DNA of 64,000 bases from Bacillus sp. NTK071 (GTDB lineage: Bacteria; Bacillota; Bacilli; Bacillales; Guptibacillaceae): the NCBI RefSeq assembly GCF_017303315.1, contig NZ_JAFKOI010000012.1:1-64000 (forward strand), read 5' to 3'. Below, piece after piece: positions 1 through 8,892 of the stretch. Every line of letters begins with the position of its first letter. Within the stretch, counting starts at the first letter, position 1. The notes under the pieces are model-generated. The model saw only the letters and a list, made by a program, of their open reading frames with translations. It made no database searches and was not told the DNA's origin. The translations under genes and the position numbers were made by a program.

Positions 1-431
1 AATACAAAGTGGATGGGATCTCAACTGGAAAAATATTGAACAAACCATAACAGAACGATCATTTCATACTCTATGTTTCCATTAGCTTGACGGCTATGGT
101 ACCTGTCCCCATGGCTCTTTCTTATCAAAGTACTTACATTAGCTTAAACTATTAACATGACACTGAAACTACTTATATAAAAAATCTTTATCCATAAACA
201 CATAACAAGACGTATCAGCCAAGTCACTTACAAAAAAATCAGGTGAATTAATTAAAAATGGTTTAGTTCATCTGATTTTCTATGAGTATTGTTTACATAA
301 CATCAGTCTAGAGATAAATCACGAGAACCGTAAGCGTCCCCGCGATTCAGGTTGATTCCAAGCCCTTGGGGATTAGTTTACGTTGAAATCATGGAATCTC
401 AAACCGTAATTGACACCGCCTCGCAGGTTAC
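1..431. other. Gene-free left edge with two REP-like remnants
   Basis: I see no convincing gene here. Around 93-117 lies an imperfect inverted repeat (GCTATGG...CCATGGC) enclosing CCTGTCCCC. Around 320-347 a segment GAGAACCG...CGTCCCCGCGATTC resembles the GGGGACGGTTCTC-type intergenic palindromes seen in many Firmicutes. Both look like decayed repeat copies, but the match is from memory of the general pattern and is weak. No terminator for the upstream gene at 432 can be recognised. Confidence 0.3.
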
Positions 432-1514
432 TTACTTTAAATCAATTGTGGTTTTATTACTAATAGTTTTCCAATTAATTAGTTTAATGATGTAATCATA
501 AATAAAATCAACAATTGTCATAATTAATAATGATAATACCCAGCATGACATAAATACAATTAAACCAAAGATGACGATATCAAGAATGAATAACTTACTT
601 GATCTGTATAATATTTGTTCCACTATTCCAAGCTTTCCCCACAATATATCTCTTATCATAGGGTGCTCATGTATTAAATAGATCCCAAATACATAACTAG
701 AAGCTACATTAACCACGCTTGCTTTCAGATGAATATTTTTGAAGGCCATAAATAGACTATATGAAGTTAATACTACTAAAGGTGAGTTATAAGAGTACAA
801 TCTGCCTATACTACCTGAAACTATATAGTTAGAAATCATGTTAATTAAAGCCATAGCTACAAAAATTATTAACCACTGGAATTTATTATAATCTTTAATT
901 ATAAAACCATGAAACCTTATATAAGAAGCTAAAATATAAAGAAAGATAAAATGAAACAATCCGTACCCATTATAAACTCCTAAATTAATATCACTATAAA
1001 TAAACTGCCAACCACAATTTATTAAGAATAGTAATATTATCAAATTAAAATGGGACTTATGCGTTAAATTTTTAATAACTATATTTATATATGGAGACAG
1101 TAAATATAATACTACGTACACTGAAACAAACCAATAACTCCCAAAGAATATTGGGAAAGAAGATGTCAAAAAGGAATTTAATGAGAATTCTGCCAAACTT
1201 AAAAACATTAAAACAATGTATATGCCAACTGAAAATGTTAATGTTTCTAAAATTAGCCGAATTACTTTTGACCACTTGAAATTAGAATTACACAAAAAAT
1301 ATCCACTAATTAAAACATAAATGTTTACTGCAATAACTGTACAAGACTTAATTCCATAATAAAAAGCTTGGTTTAATCCCCCAGCAAATTCAGAAACATC
1401 AACGTAATTTTCCACTCCATGCAAACAAACATGCCAAACAACTATCATAAACATTGAAATAATGCGCAACACTTCGAAATTAGAATCTCTATTAATTTTT
1501 ACTTTTGTCAACAA
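432..1514 (-). CDS. Acyltransferase 3 family membrane protein (probable polysaccharide O-acyltransferase)
   Basis: A 360-residue multi-pass membrane protein. The N-terminus NFEVLRIISMFMIVVWHVCLHG is typical of the acyltransferase-3 family, with a conserved arginine and a histidine in the first membrane segment, and roughly ten hydrophobic segments follow. Family members transfer acetyl or succinyl groups to surface sugars from the membrane. It is the last gene of the polysaccharide locus, about 220 bp beyond gtaB, so it probably decorates the polymer, although it may be transcribed separately. The start is TTG, with GGAGG six bases upstream; a second TTG codon follows directly. The base composition is AT-rich like the central polysaccharide genes. 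The exact acyl donor and acceptor cannot be read from the sequence. Confidence 0.8.
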   Translation of the reverse strand: MLTKVKINRDSNFEVLRIISMFMIVVWHVCLHGVENYVDVSEFAGGLNQAFYYGIKSCTVIAVNIYVLISGYFLCNSNFKWSKVIRLILETLTFSVGIYIVLMFLSLAEFSLNSFLTSSFPIFFGSYWFVSVYVVLYLLSPYINIVIKNLTHKSHFNLIILLFLINCGWQFIYSDINLGVYNGYGLFHFIFLYILASYIRFHGFIIKDYNKFQWLIIFVAMALINMISNYIVSGSIGRLYSYNSPLVVLTSYSLFMAFKNIHLKASVVNVASSYVFGIYLIHEHPMIRDILWGKLGIVEQILYRSSKLFILDIVIFGLIVFMSCWVLSLLIMTIVDFIYDYIIKLINWKTISNKTTIDLK

Positions 1515-1636
1515 ACGTGCCCTCCTAAAGCCTATGATACAAATGTTAAATGCTGTATTCTTCCCTATTCATTAGAGTAAATCACCAAAGTAAAACTCCT
1601 AATAGATGCAAAAATTAAACAATAATTTACAAGAAG

Positions 1637-1696
1637 TTAAAAACCTAAAAAGCAACAATTCTCATATTGATATGTAAGTGTCATTAGGTTTTTAAT
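1637..1696 (-). terminator. Possible terminator downstream of gtaB
   Basis: An inverted repeat of about 11 bp (TTAAAAACCTAA against TTTAGGTTTTTAA) with a long loop of about 30 bases lies 40 bp past the gtaB stop. Read on the minus strand the second arm ends in TTTTTAA. The long loop makes it a weak candidate. Confidence 0.35.
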
Positions 1697-1735
1697 TTAT
1701 CGTAAACGGTCTCATTGAAACAACCTGTATTGGCA

Positions 1736-2623
1736 CTATAGAGAAACCATTTCTTTTTCTACAACCTTCTTTAAATAATCTATAACCTTCACCTGAAGAT
1801 CCTCTCTCTCAAGTGAAAAGTCAATAGTTGCCTTTATAAAACCGAACTTATCTCCTACATCATACCTATCCCCCGTAAACTCATGAGCGATTACTGCTTG
1901 AGATTCATTCAAAACCTTAATCGCATCCGTTAATTGCACTTCACCACCGGCACCAGTAGGCAATGTCTCAAGAATCTCAAAAATTTCTGGAGTAAGTACA
2001 TAACGTCCTAAGATCGCGTAGTTTGAAGGAGCATCTTCAACTGCCGGCTTTTCAACCAATGTCTCAACAGGAAGCGTCCTCTCTTCCAACTCACTACCTT
2101 TAGGTGCAATCACACCATACTTTGAAACATCCTGATCGGCTACTTGCTGTACACCAACAACCGAGCTTCTATAGCGATCAAAGACATCCACCAATTGTTT
2201 AATACATGGTTTTTCAGAACGGACAATATCGTCACCTAATAAAACCGCAAATGGCTCATCACCGATAAAACGACTAGCACACCCAATCGCATGTCCCAAT
2301 CCTTTAGGCTCTTTTTGACGAATATAATGAATGTTCGCAAGGTCAGAGATACCCTTCACTTCTTCAAGCATTTTATCCTTCTGCTTCTTTGTTAGTGTCT
2401 CTTCTAACTCATAAGACTTATCGAAGTGATCTTCAATTGCTCGTTTTCCACGACCACTTACAATGATGATATCTTCAATTCCTGCAGCTACTGCTTCTTC
2501 AACAATATATTGAATCGTTGGCTTGTCTACGATTGGTAGCATTTCTTTTGGTTGTGCTTTTGTAGCTGGTAAAAATCTTGTTCCTAGTCCAGCAGCTGGT
2601 ATAATCGCCTTTTTCACTTTCAT
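1736..2623 (-). CDS. gtaB: UTP--glucose-1-phosphate uridylyltransferase
   Basis: This cytoplasmic enzyme makes UDP-glucose from UTP and glucose-1-phosphate, the entry point for UDP-glucuronate and for glucosylated wall polymers. The 295-residue protein carries the nucleotidyltransferase signature [20 protein letters not shown] at its N-terminus and the usual GalU/GtaB length. I place the start at ATG 2623, preceded by GGGGGAC at good spacing; an in-frame TTG five codons earlier lacks a better site. It lies downstream of ugd and the UDP-glucuronate 4-epimerase, so the three genes together supply UDP-glucose, UDP-glucuronate and UDP-galacturonate to the polysaccharide locus. Confidence 0.95.
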   Translation of the reverse strand: MKVKKAIIPAAGLGTRFLPATKAQPKEMLPIVDKPTIQYIVEEAVAAGIEDIIIVSGRGKRAIEDHFDKSYELEETLTKKQKDKMLEEVKGISDLANIHYIRQKEPKGLGHAIGCASRFIGDEPFAVLLGDDIVRSEKPCIKQLVDVFDRYRSSVVGVQQVADQDVSKYGVIAPKGSELEERTLPVETLVEKPAVEDAPSNYAILGRYVLTPEIFEILETLPTGAGGEVQLTDAIKVLNESQAVIAHEFTGDRYDVGDKFGFIKATIDFSLEREDLQVKVIDYLKKVVEKEMVSL

Positions 2624-2762
2624 AAGTAAGTCCCCCAATTGTCTTATAAAGAATAAAATCTATGTAACTATTGTTTCATTAGAGTTTTAATATAGCATCG
2701 AATATATTAATCTAAACTATTTAAACCCATATCCTCAAAATATTCCCATAAACATAAAAGAA

Positions 2763-2822
2763 ATCCCCCTTATGTAGCAGTGATCACTATTCATATCAAC
2801 TGTCTACATAGGGGGTGAAATC
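2763..2822 (-). terminator. Long imperfect inverted repeat after the epimerase gene
   Basis: CCCCCTTATGTAGCAGT and ACTGTCTACATAGGGGG form an imperfect 17-bp inverted repeat with a loop of about 26 bases, in the 270-bp gap between the epimerase and gtaB. Read on the minus strand the hairpin ends in GGGGGATTTCTTTTA, so it may act as a terminator. A small non-autonomous element is an alternative. Confidence 0.45.
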
Positions 2823-2892
2823 AAACTTACTGAGTATCCGCAAATCATCTAAAGTTAAGTTTTACGTTCTTCTAATTAGCTAAAATGAATTA

Positions 2893-3918
2893 TTACTTAA
2901 CGTTATAATAATTCACATACCAATCAGCGAACTGCTGCAGACCTTCTTCAATTGAAGTCTCAGGTTTAAACCCTACTGCTTTCTGTAATGCATTTGTAGA
3001 AGCATATGTAGCAGGAACATCACCTGGCTTGATCGGTTCGAAGTCTTTCTTAAACTCAACTTCTCTACCAGTTGCCTTACTCAAACACTTCTCCAACGTT
3101 TTAATAAATACCATTAATTTCTCAGGACTATTATTTCCGATATTATAAACCTTGTGTGGCACCTCTTCCGTTGGTGAATTGCTAAGTAATCTCTCAATAC
3201 CAATGACAATATCATCGATAAACGTAAAGTCACGATAGAGATCCTTGTCAAAATCGCCATTGTTAAACACTTTAATCGATTCACCAGCAAAGTATTTATT
3301 CGCAAATCCAAAGTACGCCATATCCGGGCGCCCCATTGGGCCATAGACTGTAAAGAAACGAAGTCCTGTAGCTGGAATGTTGTATAGGTGGCTATATGTA
3401 TGAGCCATTAACTCATTTGACTTCTTCGTAGAAGCATATAGTGATACCGGATTATCCACAAAATCCGTCTCTTCAAATGGAACTTTTTTATTGGCACCAT
3501 AAACTGAACTAGAAGATGCATAAACAAGATGATCCACTGGATGATGTCGACATGCCTCAAGAATGTTATAAAAACCAATAACGTTACTTTGAATATAAAC
3601 ATCTGGATTCTCAATTGAATAACGTACGCCGGCTTGTGCCGCTAGATTCACAACGATGTTCGGCTTATATTCTTCAAAAATAGTAGTAATTATATTCTTG
3701 TCAGAAATATCTCCTTCTACAAAAGTGAAAGTCTCAAAAGGTGTAAGGTACTCTAGACGAGTATGTTTTAGGTTCACATCGTAGTAGTCATTAATGTTAT
3801 CAACGCCAACTACTTTACACCCTTGTTCCAGTATTTTTTTAGATAAATAGAATCCAATAAAACCAGCTACTCCAGTCACAAGATAGGTTTTATTAATATC
3901 TAGAGGCTTGAAGCTCAT
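2893..3918 (-). CDS. UDP-glucuronate 4-epimerase-type NAD-dependent epimerase
   Basis: This extended SDR enzyme most likely interconverts UDP-glucuronate and UDP-galacturonate. The N-terminal Rossmann motif is VTGVAGFIGFYL (near residue 14), followed by the active-site region ASSSSVYG and the YASTK catalytic pair, and the RFFTVYGPMGRPDMA segment typical of the uronate 4-epimerase subgroup. The start ATG 3918 has GGAG ten bases upstream, although the frame is open seven codons further. It overlaps the end of ugd by 26 bp, so the two are translationally linked, and its substrate is the product of Ugd. Family-level assignment is firm; substrate choice rests on subgroup motifs and the ugd neighbour. 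Confidence 0.85.
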   Translation of the reverse strand: MSFKPLDINKTYLVTGVAGFIGFYLSKKILEQGCKVVGVDNINDYYDVNLKHTRLEYLTPFETFTFVEGDISDKNIITTIFEEYKPNIVVNLAAQAGVRYSIENPDVYIQSNVIGFYNILEACRHHPVDHLVYASSSSVYGANKKVPFEETDFVDNPVSLYASTKKSNELMAHTYSHLYNIPATGLRFFTVYGPMGRPDMAYFGFANKYFAGESIKVFNNGDFDKDLYRDFTFIDDIVIGIERLLSNSPTEEVPHKVYNIGNNSPEKLMVFIKTLEKCLSKATGREVEFKKDFEPIKPGDVPATYASTNALQKAVGFKPETSIEEGLQQFADWYVNYYNVK

Positions 3919-5269
3919 TATTTCTCGACTCCTTAGCACTTTCTCTATATACTGGCATTCTACCTATGGAATGGTATTCAACTCCGGCTTCTTTCATTTC
4001 ATCAACTGGATAAAGGTTTCTACCATCATAGACAAGAGGAGTTCTCATCAAACTCTTATAAGATTCCGGAGTCATGGTTTTAATTTCTCCCCATTCAGTA
4101 AAGATAAAGCAAACATTGGAATCTTTTAATGCATCCTCTACACTATCAACATATGTTATGCTGCCTTTTCTATTAGAACCTTCTGGATACAACTTAGCGA
4201 AGTTATTTACGCCAACAGGATCAAATGCATAGATATCTGCACCTTGATCTAATAATAAAGGTACGTTTTCAAGTGAGGGCGCTTCTCTTAAGTCATCTGT
4301 ACCTGGTTTAAAGGTTAATCCTAGTACAGCTACTTTAAGACCGCTAAATGTTATTAGTCGATTACTAGCTTTTTTGTATAGTATTGTTTTCTGATCTGTA
4401 TTGACATTGATAGCAGACTTCACCGTCCTTAGCTCGTAGCCGTTTTGTCTTGCTAGGTATTCAAGAGCTTTTGTATCTTTAGGAAAGCATGAACCGCCAA
4501 AACCGATACCTGCATTTAGAAACTTGCTACCTATTCTTTCATCATAGCTCATTCCTTTTGCTACATCCTGAACGTCTGCACCTACTAATTCACAAAGATT
4601 GGCGATGTCATTCATATAAGAAATTTTTAGTGCAAGAAAATCATTTGAAGCATATTTAACCATTTCTGCCGACCTTCTGTTAACAGAAACGATTGGTATG
4701 TTAAAAGGCTTATATATGTTAGTTAATAAGTCTTCTGCCCATTTAGTTTCTGTACCAATAATGATTCTTTCAGCATGCAACGTATCATGTACTGCTGAGC
4801 CCTGTGCTAAGAATTCTGGATTTGACGCTACTTCTACTTTTACATCATTAACAAGAAAATCATTAATAAACTGCTCAACTTTATCGTTTGTACCCACAGG
4901 AACTGTAGATTTCACTACCACCAAACAATCCTTTTCTATGGTTTCAGCAATTTGTCTTGCAACAGTAGCTATATATGAAAGATTTGCAGAACCATCAGAT
5001 TGTTCTGGAGTTCCTACACCTATAAATATCGCATCTGCATTTTTGTATGCAGAAGAATAATTTGTCGTGTAACTGATTCTTCCTTTTTCATAATTCTTCT
5101 GCATTAACTCCTCCAAATCGGTTTCAAAAATTGGTGATACTCCAGACTTCATTAGATTTACTTTATCATCGTCAATATCAACACATGTAACTTCATGACC
5201 TACTTCCGCAAAAGATACACCTGCAACTAAGCCAACATAACCAGTTCCGGCTACAGCAATTTTATACAT
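3893..5269 (-). CDS. ugd: UDP-glucose 6-dehydrogenase
   Basis: The enzyme oxidises UDP-glucose to UDP-glucuronate with two NAD+. The 458-residue protein begins with the dinucleotide-binding motif AVAGTGYVGLVAG and has the catalytic-cysteine motif GIGFGGSCFPKD near residue 260. The C-terminal UDP-binding domain contains GLTFKPGTDDLREAPS. Length and domain order are standard for the Ugd/TuaD family. The start ATG is preceded by AGGAG. The next gene downstream is the uronate 4-epimerase (26 bp overlap) and GtaB follows, forming a precursor-supply module at the end of the polysaccharide locus. About 425 bp without a clear gene separate it from the upstream glycosyltransferase, so it may have its own promoter. 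Confidence 0.95.
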   Translation of the reverse strand: MYKIAVAGTGYVGLVAGVSFAEVGHEVTCVDIDDDKVNLMKSGVSPIFETDLEELMQKNYEKGRISYTTNYSSAYKNADAIFIGVGTPEQSDGSANLSYIATVARQIAETIEKDCLVVVKSTVPVGTNDKVEQFINDFLVNDVKVEVASNPEFLAQGSAVHDTLHAERIIIGTETKWAEDLLTNIYKPFNIPIVSVNRRSAEMVKYASNDFLALKISYMNDIANLCELVGADVQDVAKGMSYDERIGSKFLNAGIGFGGSCFPKDTKALEYLARQNGYELRTVKSAINVNTDQKTILYKKASNRLITFSGLKVAVLGLTFKPGTDDLREAPSLENVPLLLDQGADIYAFDPVGVNNFAKLYPEGSNRKGSITYVDSVEDALKDSNVCFIFTEWGEIKTMTPESYKSLMRTPLVYDGRNLYPVDEMKEAGVEYHSIGRMPVYRESAKESRNNELQASRY

Positions 5270-5694
5270 ATTTTTCTCCTACCTTTACTGTTTATTCAAA
5301 TAAGACCAGTAAAAACATTAATGAACTCTCATATTCACCATAAATATCAAGGGAATTACTATTCAACACATTGATTCACAAGTATCTATTTAATTTATCT
5401 ATTTTCAGCTGATTTACAAAAAAATCATCTATTGATTACCGAACTAAGAATTATATTTTATAAGTAATTAAAAATATACTTGAATATGGAATTAGATTAC
5501 TGAATGAGGGCTCTTATATATAATCTAAAAGAACCAAGAGGGCCTATTCTTTGATTCATTTGCAATTCTATGGATTGATCCCAAAGTAATCCTGCAGCTA
5601 TACTTCTATACTTAATATGTACTTTTTTAGGAAGATACACAAAAGCTAAAATTAAACAGTTTCCTTTTTACAGCTTATTTAGTTTCTTTCAAAA
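5270..5694. other. AT-rich gap between glycosyltransferase and ugd
   Basis: This 425-bp stretch has no complete gene. It contains the 56-codon open frame without a start listed separately (5497-5667, minus) and otherwise very AT-rich sequence. A promoter for ugd is expected here, but no convincing -35/-10 pair with good spacing stood out. Confidence 0.4.
5497..5667 (-). pseudogene. Possible remnant of a decayed coding sequence
   Basis: Reading the minus strand, 56 codons stay open after an in-frame TAA at 5668-5670 and end with a TAA at 5497. The peptide contains YLPKKVHIKYRSIAAGLLWD and MNQRIGPLGSFRLYIRAL, which has protein-like composition, but there is no start codon with a ribosome binding site. 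It lies inside the polysaccharide locus just after a glycosyltransferase, so it may be the 3' end of a lost transferase gene. I do not recognise the family. It could also be a chance frame. Confidence 0.25.
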
Positions 5695-6804
5695 TCATAA
5701 CTTTTTAAATGAATCAATGGTTTCAAAAACCCTTTTTGCCCAAACAGATATATCATACTTTTCATAAACCTTTATTTTTTGTTCTTTTAACAATTCTGTT
5801 TGCTCTAACACTCTATATGAGTTCTTTATCTTATCAATTAAATCATTTACATTTTCATTTTCAAACCACATACTATGTGGCAATTCTAGTTCTAATTGAG
5901 CTGGTATCTTGCTTGCTAGAGTCTTTGTTTCGCAATAAGCAGCTTCAACTAATGAATAACAAAAGCCTTCTTGTCGACTAGCAGATAAGAAGACGTCAGA
6001 AACGTGATAATATGTCGCTACATCATCCCTAGGCGGTATTATCTTAATCCAATTAGGGCATTCACCAAAGTGTGCTTTAATGTTTGCAATCAATTTATCA
6101 GTATTAGAAGATACGCTAATAAGTAACTCTATATTATATGATAGAGATCTCAGCTGTTCTATAGCTTTTATTGCCAGATCCACTCCCTTAGTATGATAAG
6201 CATAACCAAACATTAATATCACCATTGCATTTTCATGCACTCCAAAGTCTTTTTTGTTAATATTTTCGTACTTTTCTAATCTAGAAAAGTCAATCGCATT
6301 TTCAACTGTTCTGATTTGCGATTTTTTAATCCCACTGTTTAAAGCACTTAAAGTATTTGCTTTACTACATCCAATAAAATATTTTCCTCGTATTAATTTC
6401 TTGAAAATTAAATTCTTCCAAGTATTATATTTGGCAACTTGATTGTGCAAATGAATAATCACCTTAGACTTTAATGCTATACGAGCAATATCAATCATTA
6501 ATAACATTTTAGATGTATAAAAATGAATATAAATATTATTAATCTGGTGTTCCTTAATTATGAATCTAATTAATTTAATATCTTTAAAAGCTTTTCCACT
6601 CAAAAAATATATTTTACATCCTCTTTTTTCCATGTCATGTGTCCAGCCTCTAGATTTTGTTCTAGGAGGAAATAAATATATCATTTCGTTATTATTAAAA
6701 ACAATTTGCTCCTCTAATTTGGCAATAGAATTTATGAAATTACCACGGTAAGGAGCTCCATAATCAGAATATACTAAGAAATTCTTTTTCATCGGATATT
6801 TCAC
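5695..6804 (-). CDS. GT4-like glycosyltransferase
   Basis: A 369-residue GT-B-fold glycosyltransferase. The C-terminal half carries a nucleotide-sugar-binding segment of the E-x7-E type (ASRQEGFCYSLVEAAYCET, around residues 275-295), and the middle has VILMFGYAYHTKGVDLAIKA, the usual beginning of the second Rossmann domain. It probably adds one sugar of the repeat unit on the cytoplasmic face of the membrane. The frame opens with GTG; an ATG four codons later is an alternative, and neither has a strong ribosome binding site. It follows the flippase gene by about 37 bp and is AT-rich. Donor and linkage are unknown. Confidence 0.8.
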   Translation of the reverse strand: MKYPMKKNFLVYSDYGAPYRGNFINSIAKLEEQIVFNNNEMIYLFPPRTKSRGWTHDMEKRGCKIYFLSGKAFKDIKLIRFIIKEHQINNIYIHFYTSKMLLMIDIARIALKSKVIIHLHNQVAKYNTWKNLIFKKLIRGKYFIGCSKANTLSALNSGIKKSQIRTVENAIDFSRLEKYENINKKDFGVHENAMVILMFGYAYHTKGVDLAIKAIEQLRSLSYNIELLISVSSNTDKLIANIKAHFGECPNWIKIIPPRDDVATYYHVSDVFLSASRQEGFCYSLVEAAYCETKTLASKIPAQLELELPHSMWFENENVNDLIDKIKNSYRVLEQTELLKEQKIKVYEKYDISVWAKRVFETIDSFKKL

Positions 6805-6841
6805 AACTCTTTCGGTTATTATTTTATTCTCCGGAGATCTA

Positions 6842-8290
6842 TTAGCTAAACTTTTTTTTCTTTACTATTGATAATATTTCAACTCGCACAGAAGGAAACA
6901 AGTTTATACAGATTAGATAAAAAATAATACATATAAATATCGATAAAATATCCCAGTATACACCACTAGATATCTCTTGTAGTAACATAGCAATTCCAAA
7001 CATAGCTAAAGAACAAGTGATAGGTATAGCAATGTTTTTCAACATTTCAAAAGGCGACAACCTTATTACAATATATACTAAAATCAAATGAACTAAGACC
7101 CCATGTAATCTAACTAGAGAATTAGCATAATACAGTATTTCAAAACTATAATGTGAAGCAATTATTAATGTAGGAATAAGTGCTAACAAATATAAAAACT
7201 GAGCCAAAAAAGACAATTTCGGTTTTCCCTTTGACCTGTAAACCTCGCTACAGTATTGACCTAAAATAATTGAGATTGAACTCATCAGTCCCCATATTCC
7301 TATAAATCCTGCTGCTTCACTCCATTGACTTCCCAGTAGAATTCTAGTAATCAAATCGCTATACATAAATATCCCTATGCCCATCGGAAAAACAAACAAA
7401 CCAACTAACCTTTGAAATTTAAAAAACATTCTTTTATATTCTACATCGTCATTTTGTAGGCGTGATAGCACTGAAAACAATACAGAAGTTGTAGCCGATG
7501 TTATAATTGCTAATATTTGGTTCACTGTGGTCATTGATGTTAAGTAAATCCCCAAGTAATATGAGTTCAGAGTTTTTCCGACTATAAAAATACCAATATA
7601 TTGAGTTAGCCAAATAGAAATAGATTCGATTAGACTCCAAATACTAAATGAAAACATTTCTTTAAATATATCGATTTTATAAAACCAATTAGGTTTCCAC
7701 TTTGATTTTATAGTTAATATAATTGCATTTGAAAGATTTCCACATATTATTCCCGCAACTAACGACCAATAATTGTTAAAGATATAAGCTAGTGGTATTG
7801 TTACCACAATTGGAATACATATACCAATTATCCGAACGAAAAATAATGATTTATAATTAAATTCTCTTCTAAAGAGAGCCATTTGAATACTTGAAAAAGA
7901 GGTTAATGGTAATGAAACACTACCTATTATTAATACTTGTCCTAATCCTGGATTTCCAACCAAATTTGATATCGGATCACTATAAATAGCAATTATAGCC
8001 CACAAAAATACTGAAATTAATAAATTTGACCAAAATGCAACTGTGGTGCTATTGTATAAAGCTTTCTTACTTTTAAAATCGTGTTGTACTATATATTTTT
8101 GAAACCCTGCGTCAGTAAACATATCAGCAAAGCTTATAACCATAGTCAATGTCGCTACTACTCCAAATGCTTCCGGAGCAAGCAAACGAGCCAAAATCAT
8201 ATTAGTTATAGGAGTTATTAATTTAGCTATAACTTCTGTTATTGTAGACCATTTAATCGCTCCAGTTATCTTCTCATTAACTTTTTCCAT
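6842..8290 (-). CDS. Wzx-type oligosaccharide flippase (PST family)
   Basis: A 482-residue membrane protein with about 12-14 hydrophobic segments. The N-terminus GAIKWSTITEVIAKLITPI and LARLLAPEAFGVVATLTM is characteristic of the polysaccharide transporter family, which flips lipid-linked repeat units across the cytoplasmic membrane. The start ATG 8290 has AAGGAAG upstream, and only two bases separate it from the preceding acetyltransferase stop. Together with the priming transferase and the Wzy-like polymerase in the same operon it indicates Wzx/Wzy-dependent assembly, coupled to the EpsA/EpsB-type chain-length control system. Confidence 0.88.
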   Translation of the reverse strand: MEKVNEKITGAIKWSTITEVIAKLITPITNMILARLLAPEAFGVVATLTMVISFADMFTDAGFQKYIVQHDFKSKKALYNSTTVAFWSNLLISVFLWAIIAIYSDPISNLVGNPGLGQVLIIGSVSLPLTSFSSIQMALFRREFNYKSLFFVRIIGICIPIVVTIPLAYIFNNYWSLVAGIICGNLSNAIILTIKSKWKPNWFYKIDIFKEMFSFSIWSLIESISIWLTQYIGIFIVGKTLNSYYLGIYLTSMTTVNQILAIITSATTSVLFSVLSRLQNDDVEYKRMFFKFQRLVGLFVFPMGIGIFMYSDLITRILLGSQWSEAAGFIGIWGLMSSISIILGQYCSEVYRSKGKPKLSFLAQFLYLLALIPTLIIASHYSFEILYYANSLVRLHGVLVHLILVYIVIRLSPFEMLKNIAIPITCSLAMFGIAMLLQEISSGVYWDILSIFICIIFYLICINLFPSVRVEILSIVKKKKFS

Positions 8291-8292
8291 AC

Positions 8293-8856
8293 TTACTTCC
8301 TTTTAAAATACTCATTGTTCAATCTATTACAGTAAATTCTTTTTTCTGAGACATTCATTTTGGTAGTATAGTGGACATCTCCCTTGCATTTTCCATAGTA
8401 ATCATTAATATCCATAATCTTCTTTGCTGGCACACCACATACAACGCTATTACTCTCAATACTCTTGGTAACAATTGAACCTGCACCAATAATTACGTTA
8501 TTTCCGATACTTACTCCGGGCATTACTATCACTCTCGTACCAATAAAAACATTATCCCCTATAATTACCTTATTTAATTTATCAACCCTTTCGGTGAAAT
8601 ATCCTAAATTATTTAATACCGAAATTCCACCATCATGAGTTAATAATTGAACCTCGCTAGAAAACAAACAATCTCTACCTACTTCAATCAAATACGGTTC
8701 TGATCCAAACGCTTTAATACCTGATATTATCCTTGTGTTCTCACCAATTTCCGCACCTTGTTTTATTAAATATTTTCTTTTTTGTTCATAACTTTTACAA
8801 AAGAAATTCACTTGAACTTTCTTTGTCAATTTATCTAATAACACTTTTATGTTCAT
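8293..8856 (-). CDS. Hexapeptide-repeat acyltransferase (LbH family)
   Basis: A 187-residue left-handed beta-helix acyltransferase. Hexapeptide repeats run through GDNVFIGTRVIVMPGVSI and GNNVIIGAGSIVTKSI (roughly residues 97-135) and end with the loop GVPAKKI, a pattern shared by maltose/galactoside acetyltransferases and serine acetyltransferases. The family transfers acetyl groups from acetyl-CoA to sugars or amino sugars. It is tightly packed between the TupA-like gene and the flippase, so it probably O- or N-acetylates a repeat-unit sugar. A second member of this family lies at 12031-12603. Confidence 0.85.
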   Translation of the reverse strand: MNIKVLLDKLTKKVQVNFFCKSYEQKRKYLIKQGAEIGENTRIISGIKAFGSEPYLIEVGRDCLFSSEVQLLTHDGGISVLNNLGYFTERVDKLNKVIIGDNVFIGTRVIVMPGVSIGNNVIIGAGSIVTKSIESNSVVCGVPAKKIMDINDYYGKCKGDVHYTTKMNVSEKRIYCNRLNNEYFKRK

Positions 8857-8892
8857 TAATAAACATCCTTATATTAGATTAATGGGAGTATA

